Origin: Planctomycetaceae bacterium
GTDB taxonomy: Bacteria; Planctomycetota; Planctomycetia; Pirellulales; Pirellulaceae
Length of the DNA stretch: 64,000 nt
Reading direction: 5' to 3'
NCBI GenBank assembly: GCA_020638995.1
Contig: JACKHM010000001.1
Span: 3,658,001-3,722,000 of the forward strand
A program made the position numbers and the translations under genes. The notes under the pieces are model-generated. The model did not search any database and was not told the origin of the DNA. It saw nothing but the letters and a program-made list of their open reading frames with translations. Below, in pieces: positions 25,967 to 35,013 of the stretch. How positions within the stretch are numbered: position 1 is the first letter of the stretch; the number at the start of each line of letters is the position of its first letter.

Positions 25967-26470
25967 CTAGACGGGCATCACCTCTCGAAGCCAGATGATC
26001 TCGCATTCCATCGTGCCGGTATCGAGCGTTGCTATCGAAGGCTTCCCATACGTCCAGCCACTCGTTTCGCCAGGATTGATCCAGAGCCGGCCAGCTTCGT
26101 CGCGCCGAACTTTCGGCTTGTGCGTATGCGCGTAAACGACGATATCGACGCCATCCACAGGCCCGCGGATCAGCTCGCGTTGGTGCGTAAGCAGCACACG
26201 CTTGCCATCCGCGAGACGGAAGCAGAATGGCGGCTCGCCAATCTCACCGATGATTTGCATGCCACCCCGGACACCAACTTTGTTACCTTCGTTGTCTCCA
26301 AAACTAGCGACCATCGGGCAATTCAGCTTACGCAGAGGTGGAATTGCGAACGTCGAGACCAAATCGCCCGCGAACAACACGACCTCGCACTCTCGTCGAT
26401 TGAACTCGGCCACTGCCAGGCGGATGTTGTCCAGATGGTCGTGTGTATCCGCAAAAATTCCAACACGCAT
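25967..26470 (-). CDS. Metallophosphoesterase, YfcE/MJ0936-type
   Basis: 167 residues from ATG 26470 (MRVGIFADTHDH); a TTG further upstream would overlap dprA and is rejected. The calcineurin-like metal motifs are present: DTHDH near the N-terminus, GDLV, GDNE (usual GNxD/E), and AHTHKP near residue 123. Small proteins of this group are Mn-dependent phosphodiesterases acting on cyclic nucleotides or model phosphodiesters in the cytosol; the physiological substrate is usually unknown. It starts 45 bases after the stop of dprA on the same strand and probably ends that transcript. Confidence 0.85.
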   Translation of the reverse strand: MRVGIFADTHDHLDNIRLAVAEFNRRECEVVLFAGDLVSTFAIPPLRKLNCPMVASFGDNEGNKVGVRGGMQIIGEIGEPPFCFRLADGKRVLLTHQRELIRGPVDGVDIVVYAHTHKPKVRRDEAGRLWINPGETSGWTYGKPSIATLDTGTMECEIIWLREVMPV

Positions 26471-26514
26471 GACAAGTTGCTTCTCGCTCTGAGTGTCACG
26501 AGTCTTTATCGAGA

Positions 26515-27654
26515 TCAATAGCGGCTGACCTGATTACCGCTGATTCGCCTCACGAGGCGTCGCATCTCTAACACACTGATTGTCGACAAGACCCGATGAA
26601 TGGGCAATCCGCTGACGGAGACGACTTGGTCGATACTCGTCGCCTCTTTCTGAATCGCGTCCAGGACGGCTTGCTCCTGGTCATTCAGTTGCAACTCGGC
26701 CGGATGTCGAACTTCTCGCCCATCGTTGCTGGTTGTCGAGGCAAACAGCGGACCGAGCTCTTCGAGAACGTCGTCCACACTCTCGACCAGCTTGGCGCCT
26801 TCGCGCAGCAGGCGGTGACAACCATGTGACGCGCGGCTATCGACGCGACCGGGAACGGCGAACACTTCGCGACCCTGCTGCATCGCGTGCTCGGCCGAGA
26901 TCAGCGCTCCGGAACGTAGCGCGGCTTCCACAACAATCACGCCCATGCTCAAACCCGTTACGATACGATTCCGCTGCGGGAACGCGCCACTGGCAGGAGG
27001 ACTGTGCGGCGACATTTCGCTGATCAGCGCCCCATGTTCGATCACTTGGCGGCTGAGTTCGCGATGCTCGGGCGGATAGATATTGAGCAGACCACTTCCG
27101 AGTACCGCTAAGGTTCGCCCACCCGCCTGCAGGGCGGATCTGTGTGCGGCTGCATCAATGCCTCGAGCCAAACCACTCACAATCGTGAGGCCCGCGCGAG
27201 CCAAACCTGCCGCCAGGCGTTCGGCTTGCTGCAGGCCGTATTGTGTCGAGTGCCGCGTACCAACGATGGCAATCGCAAGTCCGTCCGCCGGGATTATCTC
27301 ACCTTTGACGTAAAGGATGCCCGGGGGATCGTGTATCTGGCCGAGCAGTTTCGGGTATCGGTCGTCCGCATCCGCGATCAAAGCGATGTCATTCTCGCGA
27401 CACAATTCCATCTCGGCAGCAACATCGATGTTGGAGCGTGCATCCGAGATCGCACGGACCAATTTCGGTCCCACACCGGGAACCTGTCGTAATACGCTAG
27501 GAGCCGCGTCGAAGACCGCTTCGGCAGAACCCAAGCACTCCAACAGCGTCTTGCGAGTGCGAGGTCCCACGCCGGGCACCAAAGAAAGTCGCACAGCCGC
27601 TTCGAGCGTATCTCCTGTTGATTCAACCCCGTCTGCCACGACGACTCCTGCCAT
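26515..27654 (-). CDS. dprA: DNA-processing protein DprA
   Basis: About 379 residues from ATG 27654. An N-terminal helix-hairpin-helix region contains LVPGVGPRTRKTLLE and a second PGVGPKL. The Rossmann-like DprA core includes IVGTRHSTQYG, SGLARGIDAAAH, LGSGLLNIYPPEH and PQRNRIVTGLS. The C-terminal 60 residues look like the winged-helix domain. DprA loads RecA on incoming single-stranded DNA in transformation and is also present in many non-competent bacteria. A GTG at 27717 would add a hydrophobic stretch of 21 residues not typical of DprA, so it is not used, though neither start has a clear ribosome site. It follows aroB by about 70 bases. Confidence 0.93.
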   Translation of the reverse strand: MAGVVVADGVESTGDTLEAAVRLSLVPGVGPRTRKTLLECLGSAEAVFDAAPSVLRQVPGVGPKLVRAISDARSNIDVAAEMELCRENDIALIADADDRYPKLLGQIHDPPGILYVKGEIIPADGLAIAIVGTRHSTQYGLQQAERLAAGLARAGLTIVSGLARGIDAAAHRSALQAGGRTLAVLGSGLLNIYPPEHRELSRQVIEHGALISEMSPHSPPASGAFPQRNRIVTGLSMGVIVVEAALRSGALISAEHAMQQGREVFAVPGRVDSRASHGCHRLLREGAKLVESVDDVLEELGPLFASTTSNDGREVRHPAELQLNDQEQAVLDAIQKEATSIDQVVSVSGLPIHRVLSTISVLEMRRLVRRISGNQVSRY

Positions 27655-27723
27655 TGCTGTGAAGACAAAAGCAACGGCAACAATGTACGCCGAGTCGGGC
27701 GTCGCGTCCAGCAACACTCGATG

Positions 27724-28818
27724 TTATGAGCTGACCAGCGCCGCTCGCACGAGTTCGACCGGCACCCCGGACACGAGCTCGACATGCCCCAAACGCGTCG
27801 GCAAAACGAACCGCAACTTGCCGTGTTCGGTTTTCTTATCCTTTTGCATCGCCCCAATCAGAACATCTTGGTCGACGTCAGGCACGGCCAGCGGCAGCCC
27901 AAGGGCGTCAAGCAGCTTGAATTGCCGGCGAGTGACCTCTGCATCAATCCGTCCCATCGATTCGGCGAGTCGCGAGGCACACAACATGCCGATTGCCACC
28001 GCTTCGCCGTGCAGGTAGGTGCCATATCCCGTTTCGGCCTCGAAGGCGTGACAGAATGTATGGCCGTAGTTCAAAACGGCTCGCAGTCCGGTCTCTTCGC
28101 GTTCATCCGCCGACACGACCTGCGCTTTGAGCTCGCAACTGCGCGCAACAATGTGGCGCATGACATTGGGTTCGCGATTATTGAGGCCATCGATGTTGGC
28201 TTCGAGATACGAGAAAAACTCTGGGTCAAGTATGACGCCATACTTTACAACCTCCGCCAAACCAGACCGATATTCCCGCAGCGGCAACGTATTCAAAACA
28301 TCGGTGTCGATGAGCACCGATGTCGGCTGCCAAAACGCACCCACCATGTTCTTCGCGCCCGGCAAGTTGATGCCAACCTTACCTCCGACACTTGAATCGA
28401 CTTGCGCCAGCAAAGTTGTCGGAATCTGCACGAACCGGATGCCTCGACCATACGTGGCGGCGATGAAGCCCGCTAAATCGCCAACGACTCCCCCGCCAAC
28501 AGCGACAACAACCGACTTGCGGTCGGCAGCGAACTCCAACATCAATCGCCACAGTTGATCGATGTGCGACGCCGATTTGGTAGACTCGCCGGCCGGGACG
28601 GTCGCCATGTCGACACGAGTTCCCGCCTGCTCCAGGCACTCTGCCACTCGCTGTCCGTGCAACGACTCGACGTTGGAATCCGTAATGACCACCGCGTGCG
28701 AACAGCCAGTTTGTTCAACCACGAATCGGCCTGCTTCCGTCAAGAGCCCAGCCCCGATTTCGATATCGTAGCTCCGCTCAGACAACGCGACGTGGACGGT
28801 TGTGGTGTTGGAGGCCAC
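27724..28818 (-). CDS. aroB: 3-dehydroquinate synthase
   Basis: 364 residues, the normal length for AroB. It converts DAHP to 3-dehydroquinate in the shikimate pathway using NAD and a divalent metal. Visible elements: the Gly-rich VGGGVVGDLAGFIAATYGRG segment, FVQIPTTLLAQVDSSVGGK, the lysine of VVKYGVI, and the metal-binding histidines in NYGHTFCHAFE and HGEAVAIGM. The start is GTG 28818, with GGAGAG eight bases upstream. The gene lies 32 bases after a small conserved protein and is followed by dprA, all on the minus strand. Confidence 0.95.
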   Translation of the reverse strand: MASNTTTVHVALSERSYDIEIGAGLLTEAGRFVVEQTGCSHAVVITDSNVESLHGQRVAECLEQAGTRVDMATVPAGESTKSASHIDQLWRLMLEFAADRKSVVVAVGGGVVGDLAGFIAATYGRGIRFVQIPTTLLAQVDSSVGGKVGINLPGAKNMVGAFWQPTSVLIDTDVLNTLPLREYRSGLAEVVKYGVILDPEFFSYLEANIDGLNNREPNVMRHIVARSCELKAQVVSADEREETGLRAVLNYGHTFCHAFEAETGYGTYLHGEAVAIGMLCASRLAESMGRIDAEVTRRQFKLLDALGLPLAVPDVDQDVLIGAMQKDKKTEHGKLRFVLPTRLGHVELVSGVPVELVRAALVSS

Positions 28819-28850
28819 TTTTACTCTCCGATTCCGTCAACAGGACGAGT

Positions 28851-29081
28851 TCACGCGTTTTGGCTTACGCGGTCCACGTCTTCTTCAGTAACCGTGATTT
28901 GCCGGGCGAAGCCCGTGTGCATCCGAATGTATTCCAAGTTCGCACAACTCGCTGGGTCGGCGTGCAACGCTTCCGCGATCCGAGTCTTTTCAGCCGGCTC
29001 CAATTCGTCATACACGTCCGGCCAGACGGTATTAGTCTCGACGACTACCGCTTCACGATAGGGATCAAACTTGTCAGCCAT
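28851..29081 (-). CDS. Small conserved hypothetical protein (76 aa)
   Basis: A 76-residue acidic protein starting MADKFDPYREAVV, with a GAGG site seven bases before the ATG. It has no membrane segment and no motif I recognise. It ends 32 bases before aroB and is probably cotranscribed with it. The spacing, strand and clear ribosome site support a real gene despite its size. No function is assigned. Confidence 0.7.
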   Translation of the reverse strand: MADKFDPYREAVVVETNTVWPDVYDELEPAEKTRIAEALHADPASCANLEYIRMHTGFARQITVTEEDVDRVSQNA

Positions 29082-29161
29082 CTATTTGCCTCGTCACGGC
29101 GGGGAAAGAGAAACACAGCCCAGAGGGACACAACATAAGTTGCCCAGTATACTTCTGAACG

Positions 29162-30160
29162 ATGATTCGGAAAATGAGGTCAGATACAAGAGAGCCTCCA
29201 GCAAAGTACATCATGGACGCACATGCTGTTTGGGACGACATGTCCATCCTGGCCGCGAGACCGCCCAAGAACCAAGTCGACCCGCGAAGACCTTACGCCT
29301 ATCTGGTGGAACCCGAGTGTGCAGCGAACGGACTCGTCGAAGATGTGGCAACGATTTTCCTGACAAATCGCGAGTGTCCGTTTCGCTGCCTCATGTGCGA
29401 GCTGTGGAAGAATACGACCAACCAGAGAGTTCCGGTCGATGCAATCCCCTCGCAAATCAGGTTCGCACTCGCCAGGTTGCGGCCGGCTCAACATGTCAAG
29501 CTTTACAACAGCGGCAACTTCTTCGATCGGCAAGCGATCCCAAGAGGGGACTATGCAGCAATTGCCAGCTGTGTCGCCGCTTTCGAGACCGTAATCGTCG
29601 AGAACCATCCGAAGCTTTGTGGAGACGACTGCCTCGCATTCCGCGACCTGCTTTCAACACAATTGGAGATCGCGTTGGGACTTGAAACCATTCATCCAGA
29701 GGTTTTGCCGCGCTTGAATAAGCAGATGACAACGGAGAGTTTTCAACGGGCTGCTGAATTTCTCTCCGACCACAACATCGCGACACGTGCGTTTATTTTG
29801 CTGCGACCTCCGTTTCTCGCCGAATCGGAAGGTATTGAATGGGCAGTGCGCTCGATGAAATTCGCGTTTGACGCGGGAGTGCGCTGTTGTAGCATCATTC
29901 CGACTCGAGACGGCAACGGTGCAATGGAGCAACTTCGCGCTGCGGGCGCCTTCACCCCACCGTCGATTCGCTCGCTTGAAGCGGTTCTCGCCGAAGGACT
30001 TGCAATGCGACGTGGCCGAGTGTTTGTTGACCTGTGGGATTCCGAACGCTTCTTTGACTGCCAGCGATGCGGGCCTGCTAGGCGCGACCGCCTTTTGCAA
30101 ATGAACCTTACGCAAAAGTTTTTACCCGCCGTCGCTTGCGAATGTGAGGCTGGCAATTGA
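29162..30160 (+). CDS. Radical SAM protein (TIGR01210-like)
   Basis: 332 residues from ATG 29162; other in-frame ATGs follow at 29177 and 29213, so the exact start is uncertain. The iron-sulfur motif CPFRCLMC (CX3CX2C) is at residues 72-79, after a VATIFLTNRE strand. Downstream are a Gly-rich LYNSGNFFD segment, the GLETIHPEVLPRLNK stretch typical of the Elp3-like barrel, and a C-terminal Cys cluster (DCQRC, and CECE at the end). The CPFRCLMCELWKNTT context resembles the TIGR01210 family, whose archaeal members act in archaeosine tRNA modification; whether that function holds here is unknown. It would use S-adenosylmethionine to generate a 5'-deoxyadenosyl radical. Its stop overlaps the start of the next gene by four bases. 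Confidence 0.8.
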   Translation: MIRKMRSDTREPPAKYIMDAHAVWDDMSILAARPPKNQVDPRRPYAYLVEPECAANGLVEDVATIFLTNRECPFRCLMCELWKNTTNQRVPVDAIPSQIRFALARLRPAQHVKLYNSGNFFDRQAIPRGDYAAIASCVAAFETVIVENHPKLCGDDCLAFRDLLSTQLEIALGLETIHPEVLPRLNKQMTTESFQRAAEFLSDHNIATRAFILLRPPFLAESEGIEWAVRSMKFAFDAGVRCCSIIPTRDGNGAMEQLRAAGAFTPPSIRSLEAVLAEGLAMRRGRVFVDLWDSERFFDCQRCGPARRDRLLQMNLTQKFLPAVACECEAGN

Positions 30161-31662
30161 AGGCTCAGGATTTCGATGTTGTTGTGCTAGGGTCCGGGTT
30201 TGCGGGAAGTATTGCCGCAATGATCTTGCAGCGTGTCGGAAGACGCGTCGCGTTGATCGACAAGGCAAGGCATCCTCGATTCGCGATCGGCGAATCGTCA
30301 ACACCTATCGCGAACATGGTGCTCCGCGATTTGGCGAGGCGATACGACCTTCCGCGGTTAGTGCCTCTTGCGAGTTATGGCCCTTGGCAGGAGACGTATC
30401 CACACATCGGATGTGGTCTAAAGCGAGGATTCAGCTACTTCGAACACCAACGTGGCGAAACATTCAAGCCGTCGCCGGCGCACACCAACGAGTTGCTTGT
30501 AGCCGCCAGCAGCCGTGATCGTGATAGCGACACGCAATGGTTGCGGGCCGACGTGGATCAGTTTCTTTGCTCGGAAGCTGCCCACGTCGGTGCTACCGTA
30601 CTCGAAGAATGTGCGGTGCAAGAGATTCATCGTCGTAGCGTCGGTGATTGGATATTTGATTGCCGCTACGATAGGCAAAGGCTGAAATTGCGTTCGTCGT
30701 TTGTCATCGACTCGACGGGCGAAGCAGGGATCTTGCCACGATCGCTTGGAATCGCTCCCTGTGTCGAACGATGCCGAACTCGATCACGCGCGATCTTTTC
30801 ACATTTCCGAAATGTCGGTTCGTGGCACGAATCACTGAACTGGCTCGGCGGCTGCACCCAAGATCATCCTTTTACCTGCGATCACGCGGCTCAACACCAT
30901 ATTTTCGACGGTGCATGGCTGTGGATGCTGCGATTCAACAACGGGCTCACAAGCGCCGGCTTAGTTTTGGACGAAGCCAAGTACCCACTCGAATTATCAC
31001 GGGACACATCAACCGAATGGGATCAATGGCTGAAGTGTTTCCCGTCGGTTGCCGCCATGTTCGCCACCGCAGAACTCGCACCCTCACCCGGAAAGTTGAT
31101 TCGCACAGCCCGTTTGCAGCGGCGATGGTCGCAATTTGCTGGAGATGACTGGGCTCTGTTGCCTCATACTGCCGGATTCATCGACCCGCTTCACAGCACC
31201 GGCATCGCACATTCTTTGTGCGGCGTCGAACTTCTCGTTCAGATTATCGAGCAAGCTTGGCGATCCGAAGCTCTGGCCGGCGAACTTCGCCGATTTGATC
31301 AAACCATTCAGCAAGAGCTGGATATCATCGACGAGCTCGTCGCGATCTGTTTCTCGACGTTTTCACAGTTCGAGTTGCTAGTCATTGCATCGATGCTGTA
31401 TTTCGCGTTGGCAACGACCTACGAACGGCTGCGTTACAACAATCAAACACCGCTGGCCTTCTTGTGTGCCGACCGTCCCGAGATTCGCGAGCTATTGCAA
31501 ATTGCTGGTCAGATTCTTCGCGAGGCGGCGAGCATCGACACACCTGCGGCGGTCGCCCAGGTCCGCCGCGACATCACCGCCTTGATCGCTCCAATCAACC
31601 ATGTCGGCCTGTTAGACTTAAGTCAAGCTAACATGTATCGGCACACAGTTGCGCCGCAGTAA
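30157..31662 (+). CDS. FAD-dependent oxidoreductase, halogenase-superfamily-like
   Basis: 501 residues starting at TTG 30157, which overlaps the previous stop (TTGA) and has an AGG-containing site upstream; this implies translational coupling. The N-terminal dinucleotide-binding motif is VVLGSGFAGSIAA, followed by RFAIGESSTP, an element shared by flavin-dependent halogenases and geranylgeranyl-reductase-type monooxygenases. A later segment GAWLWMLRF stands where halogenases have WxWxIP, so halogenation is doubtful. The end of the FAD domain is marked by DDWALLPHTAGFIDPLHSTG. The coupling to a radical SAM protein suggests that both act on the same small molecule, peptide or RNA-derived product. 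Substrate unknown. Confidence 0.78.
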   Translation: MKAQDFDVVVLGSGFAGSIAAMILQRVGRRVALIDKARHPRFAIGESSTPIANMVLRDLARRYDLPRLVPLASYGPWQETYPHIGCGLKRGFSYFEHQRGETFKPSPAHTNELLVAASSRDRDSDTQWLRADVDQFLCSEAAHVGATVLEECAVQEIHRRSVGDWIFDCRYDRQRLKLRSSFVIDSTGEAGILPRSLGIAPCVERCRTRSRAIFSHFRNVGSWHESLNWLGGCTQDHPFTCDHAAQHHIFDGAWLWMLRFNNGLTSAGLVLDEAKYPLELSRDTSTEWDQWLKCFPSVAAMFATAELAPSPGKLIRTARLQRRWSQFAGDDWALLPHTAGFIDPLHSTGIAHSLCGVELLVQIIEQAWRSEALAGELRRFDQTIQQELDIIDELVAICFSTFSQFELLVIASMLYFALATTYERLRYNNQTPLAFLCADRPEIRELLQIAGQILREAASIDTPAAVAQVRRDITALIAPINHVGLLDLSQANMYRHTVAPQ

Positions 31663-31868
31663 GATGTGGGCAAGTGTTGATCAGTGACGCTACCATATTC
31701 ATCGAACTAGTTGAGGGTTCCGTCTTTTTCGAGGTTCTCGTTGCTGATCTTACAAGAGTTTCTGTGTGATTGTGATTGCCGCTGATTCCTGTTGTGGAGT
31801 CGGCTGTTGAGGTCGTGTTGATCACGCAACTTGGAATTCCCGCATAGAGAGTTCGAGTACACCTTCCA

Positions 31869-33329
31869 ATGGCCCGAACCGAGCGTTCCAAGATCAACAC
31901 GATTCCCTTGGCTCCGTGGCAGCGGGCGCTAGGCCGTTTCTTTGCAAAGGCGTCGGTCGAACTTGCTGTGGGCGCGCTAGTGCTGGTGTCGGTAGTGCTG
32001 ACACTCTGCGAATTCACCCTGACTTCGACTGCAACGCCGGAAACTCGATCTCTTCTCGTTCAGATTGAATTGGTCAACGATCTGATCACTCTAGTTTTCG
32101 CGATTGAGTTATCGCTTCGATTCGTCGCATGCCCTCTAAAGCGTCGATTCTTTCAAGAGTATTGGATCGACATCCTTGCGGTGTTGCCATTGTTTCGCGT
32201 CTTCCGGTCCGTACGGGTCATCCGCCTGTTTCGGCTCGTCCGACTGCTGCGAATGTTTGGTGTCGCATCTCGCTTGGCAATGCACTTCCCGGAAATCTTG
32301 CGGCGAGGAGCCTTGGAGTATGTGTTTGTTTGCGGTTTGCTGGCACTGACCGTTCTGTTTGGAACCGGTGCCATGATGGTCTTTGAGGGGCACCCGACGG
32401 GCAACTCAGAACAAGCGTTCGATCTGCAGGACTCGTTTTGGTTCAGCGTCTATTCGTTGTTCGCCGGTGAACCAATCCCAGGACCTCCGCAAACGATTGG
32501 CGGCAGACTCGTTGCGGTCTTCGTGATGTTTATGGGGCTGACGATCTTTGCCATGTTCACGGGCACGGTGTCGGCGTTTATGGTAGAGCGACTGAGAACG
32601 GAGAGTGGAATTGTGGATTGGGATTCACTGGAAAATCACATCATCATTTGCGGGTGGAACAGTAAAGCCGAAATCATCGTCGCCGAATTTCGCGCGTCGG
32701 CGGCGGCGAGCCAACGACCGATTGCCGTCATCACGCAATTCGAAGGCGAGCCGCCAACACTCGCTCCTGATATCCGCAAGACAGTGCGATTTCTCAACGA
32801 CGATTTCACGCGTATCGCAGCGTTAGAACAAGTCGGCGTCCACCGTGCCAAGACGTGTATCATCATGGCCGACACTTCGGGTGGCAGGAGTGAACAAGAT
32901 GCCGACGCGCGAACGATCCTGGCTGCGCTGACCGTCGAAAAGCTGAATCCTGCGGTTTATACCTGTGCCGAATTGATGAATCGCTCCTACGCTTCACATC
33001 TCAAAATGGGACATGTAAATGACTTCGTTGTGTCCGGGGAATACGGCGCTTACATGCTGGCTCAGGCCGCGATGAACCGCGGACTGATGGGCGTTTTCTC
33101 TGAGTTGCTGACGTACCAGCGCGGCAACGAATTCTATCGAACGGCCATACCAGAGGAATGGCTAGGCAAGCACTTCAACGATCTTTTCACGCAGCTAAAG
33201 TTAACTCACAACGCCATCTTGGTTGCGGTTCATGCCCCTTCCGGAGAGATGATAGTAAACCCATCGCACCACACTTTTGCGGAGGGTGACGAGATTGTCG
33301 TGATTGCGGAGCAGGAAATAGAGCTTTAA
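31869..33329 (+). CDS. Voltage-sensor ion channel with RCK/TrkA-N domain, odd filter
   Basis: 486 residues. Membrane helices are at about 30-50, 66-88, 97-110 and 148-172; an S4-like helix (FRVFRSVRVIRLFRLVRLLR, about 110-129) bears Arg every third position. The pore helix follows (DSFWFSVYSL) and then residues 199-205 read AGEPIPG where K+ channels have TVGYGD. Another helix (210-240) leads into a cytoplasmic TrkA-N/RCK domain starting HIIICGWNSKAEIIV, with TrkA-C-like sequence at the end (EGDEIVVIAE). The dinucleotide motif is also altered (CGWNS). So the plan is that of a Kv-like K+ channel but the selectivity filter is not. Ion specificity is unknown. Stands alone after a 206-base gap. 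Confidence 0.82.
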   Translation: MARTERSKINTIPLAPWQRALGRFFAKASVELAVGALVLVSVVLTLCEFTLTSTATPETRSLLVQIELVNDLITLVFAIELSLRFVACPLKRRFFQEYWIDILAVLPLFRVFRSVRVIRLFRLVRLLRMFGVASRLAMHFPEILRRGALEYVFVCGLLALTVLFGTGAMMVFEGHPTGNSEQAFDLQDSFWFSVYSLFAGEPIPGPPQTIGGRLVAVFVMFMGLTIFAMFTGTVSAFMVERLRTESGIVDWDSLENHIIICGWNSKAEIIVAEFRASAAASQRPIAVITQFEGEPPTLAPDIRKTVRFLNDDFTRIAALEQVGVHRAKTCIIMADTSGGRSEQDADARTILAALTVEKLNPAVYTCAELMNRSYASHLKMGHVNDFVVSGEYGAYMLAQAAMNRGLMGVFSELLTYQRGNEFYRTAIPEEWLGKHFNDLFTQLKLTHNAILVAVHAPSGEMIVNPSHHTFAEGDEIVVIAEQEIEL

Positions 33330-33504
33330 GTCCGCATTTGGCAGGTTTGTATCGCCGCCATCAAGTTTCAATTGTCTTTCCAGATCGACCGAAGTATAAC
33401 AAAGACGTTCCCAGCCCGCCGTCGCGTGTTCTCGCTCAAAGCATCGTGACGGTTCACGCCTCCACTAACGCCCACCTAATTACAAGTCGCTGGAGACCGA
33501 GACC

Positions 33505-34884
33505 ATGTTTCGCATCGAAGCAGGCCAGACAGAACCGTACTGTGACGGATTGAATCGACGTAGCTTTGTTCAGTTGGGAGTCGCCGGCATGGCAAGCGTG
33601 GGCCTGTCGGGGCTGATGCGGGCCCGCGAGGCTTCGGCCGCCGCAACCGACAAATCAAAGACATCCGCGATTCTGCTCTGGCTTGACGGTGGGCCAGGGC
33701 ATATGGATTTGTACGACATGAAGCCGGAAGCTCCCTCCGAGTATCGCGGCTTATGGCGACCGATCCCGACCAATGTACCCGGCATCGAGATCACGGAGTT
33801 GTTTCCGAAGCAAGCCAAGGTTGCTGACAAGTTCTCTATCGTTCGTTCTTTGCATCATGACACAGGCGATCATTTCGCCGGCGGTCATCGCATGTTGACG
33901 ACCAAGGATATGGGAGTCAGCGGCGCAAATAATACGGGTCGATTTCCATCGATCGGAGCCATTGTCGCCCATCAGCGACAAAACATTCCGACGACCGTTC
34001 CTCCTTATGTCTCCGTTCCTGTTGCGTCGAGCATCGGATTGCGCCCCGGTTACTTCGGCGGAGACTTGCTAGGTGTGCAATTTAACCCCTTCGAAACAGG
34101 CGGCGATCCCAGCAATGCAAACTTCAAGGTCCAAAATCTGCATTTGACGACCGGGCTGTCTGTTGACCGTCTCGACGATCGTCAAGAGTTGCTGTCGCGC
34201 CTGGATCAAATTCCGAGAGGCATCGAGAAACGCGGCGAGTTCGATGCGATTGACCGCTTCGATCAGCAGGCGTTGTCGTTCGTGTCCGGCGAGCGCGCTC
34301 GGACGGCGTTCGACATTGGCAGCGAAGACGAGGCAACACGCGACATGTATGGTCGCCACAACTGGGGGCAAAGCACCTTGCTTGCAAGGCGTTTGGTCGA
34401 ATCCGGAGCCTCATTTGTCACCGTACACTTCGGCGGCTGGGATCATCACTGGAACCTGCAATCGGGAATGGAGAACTACTTGCCGAAAGTCGACTCGGCC
34501 GTTTCCGCTCTGTTCACGGATCTTGAACAGCGCGGGATGCTCGAAACGACGTTGGTGATTTTGTGCGGTGAGTTCAGTCGCACTCCGCGCATGAACGACG
34601 GCGGCAATGGCGGGCCCCCGCTAAGCAAAGGTACGCCTGGTCGCGATCATTGGGGGAACGCAATGTTTTGTTTGCTTGGCGGCGGCGGGGTGAAAGGCGG
34701 ACAGATCGTCGGCTCGACGGACAGCCGCGGCGAGCGACCTGCCTCGCGACCAGTTCTGCCTGAGAATATTCATGCCACGATCTATCGTTGCCTCGGTATC
34801 GACCCCAGCCTTCAGATTCTCGACCACAGCGGACGACCGACATCCGTCCTAGACGATCCGACGCCGATCGAGGAATTGTTGTAA
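33505..34884 (+). CDS. DUF1501 protein, Tat-exported
   Basis: 459 residues, preceded by a GGAG site. The N-terminal NRRSFVQLGVAG and following hydrophobic stretch is a twin-arginine signal. The DUF1501 core shows LWLDGGPGHMDLYDMKP, GGWDHHWNL, and VILCGEFSRTPR. Compared with the DUF1501 gene at 9600 it is shorter and has DHHWN where that one has NWDSH. It stands 129 bases before a sulfatase on the same strand; no DUF1549/1553 gene is adjacent, unlike the two other DUF1501 genes of the window. Function is not established. Confidence 0.9.
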   Translation: MFRIEAGQTEPYCDGLNRRSFVQLGVAGMASVGLSGLMRAREASAAATDKSKTSAILLWLDGGPGHMDLYDMKPEAPSEYRGLWRPIPTNVPGIEITELFPKQAKVADKFSIVRSLHHDTGDHFAGGHRMLTTKDMGVSGANNTGRFPSIGAIVAHQRQNIPTTVPPYVSVPVASSIGLRPGYFGGDLLGVQFNPFETGGDPSNANFKVQNLHLTTGLSVDRLDDRQELLSRLDQIPRGIEKRGEFDAIDRFDQQALSFVSGERARTAFDIGSEDEATRDMYGRHNWGQSTLLARRLVESGASFVTVHFGGWDHHWNLQSGMENYLPKVDSAVSALFTDLEQRGMLETTLVILCGEFSRTPRMNDGGNGGPPLSKGTPGRDHWGNAMFCLLGGGGVKGGQIVGSTDSRGERPASRPVLPENIHATIYRCLGIDPSLQILDHSGRPTSVLDDPTPIEELL

Positions 34885-35013
34885 CGTCGTATTCAGCGAT
34901 GGCATATCCAATGAGATTCACCTCGACACTTGCCGATCAGCGACTTCTATCTGAGCAATAGGTTTCTTTTCCGGACCATCTTTTCCGGACAATATGGATA
35001 GTGTGGTGATATC

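Noticed and set aside
30157..31662. Tryptophan halogenase
   Set aside because: The FAD motif and GESSTP fit the superfamily, but WxWxIP is replaced by WLWML, so halogenase activity is not supported.
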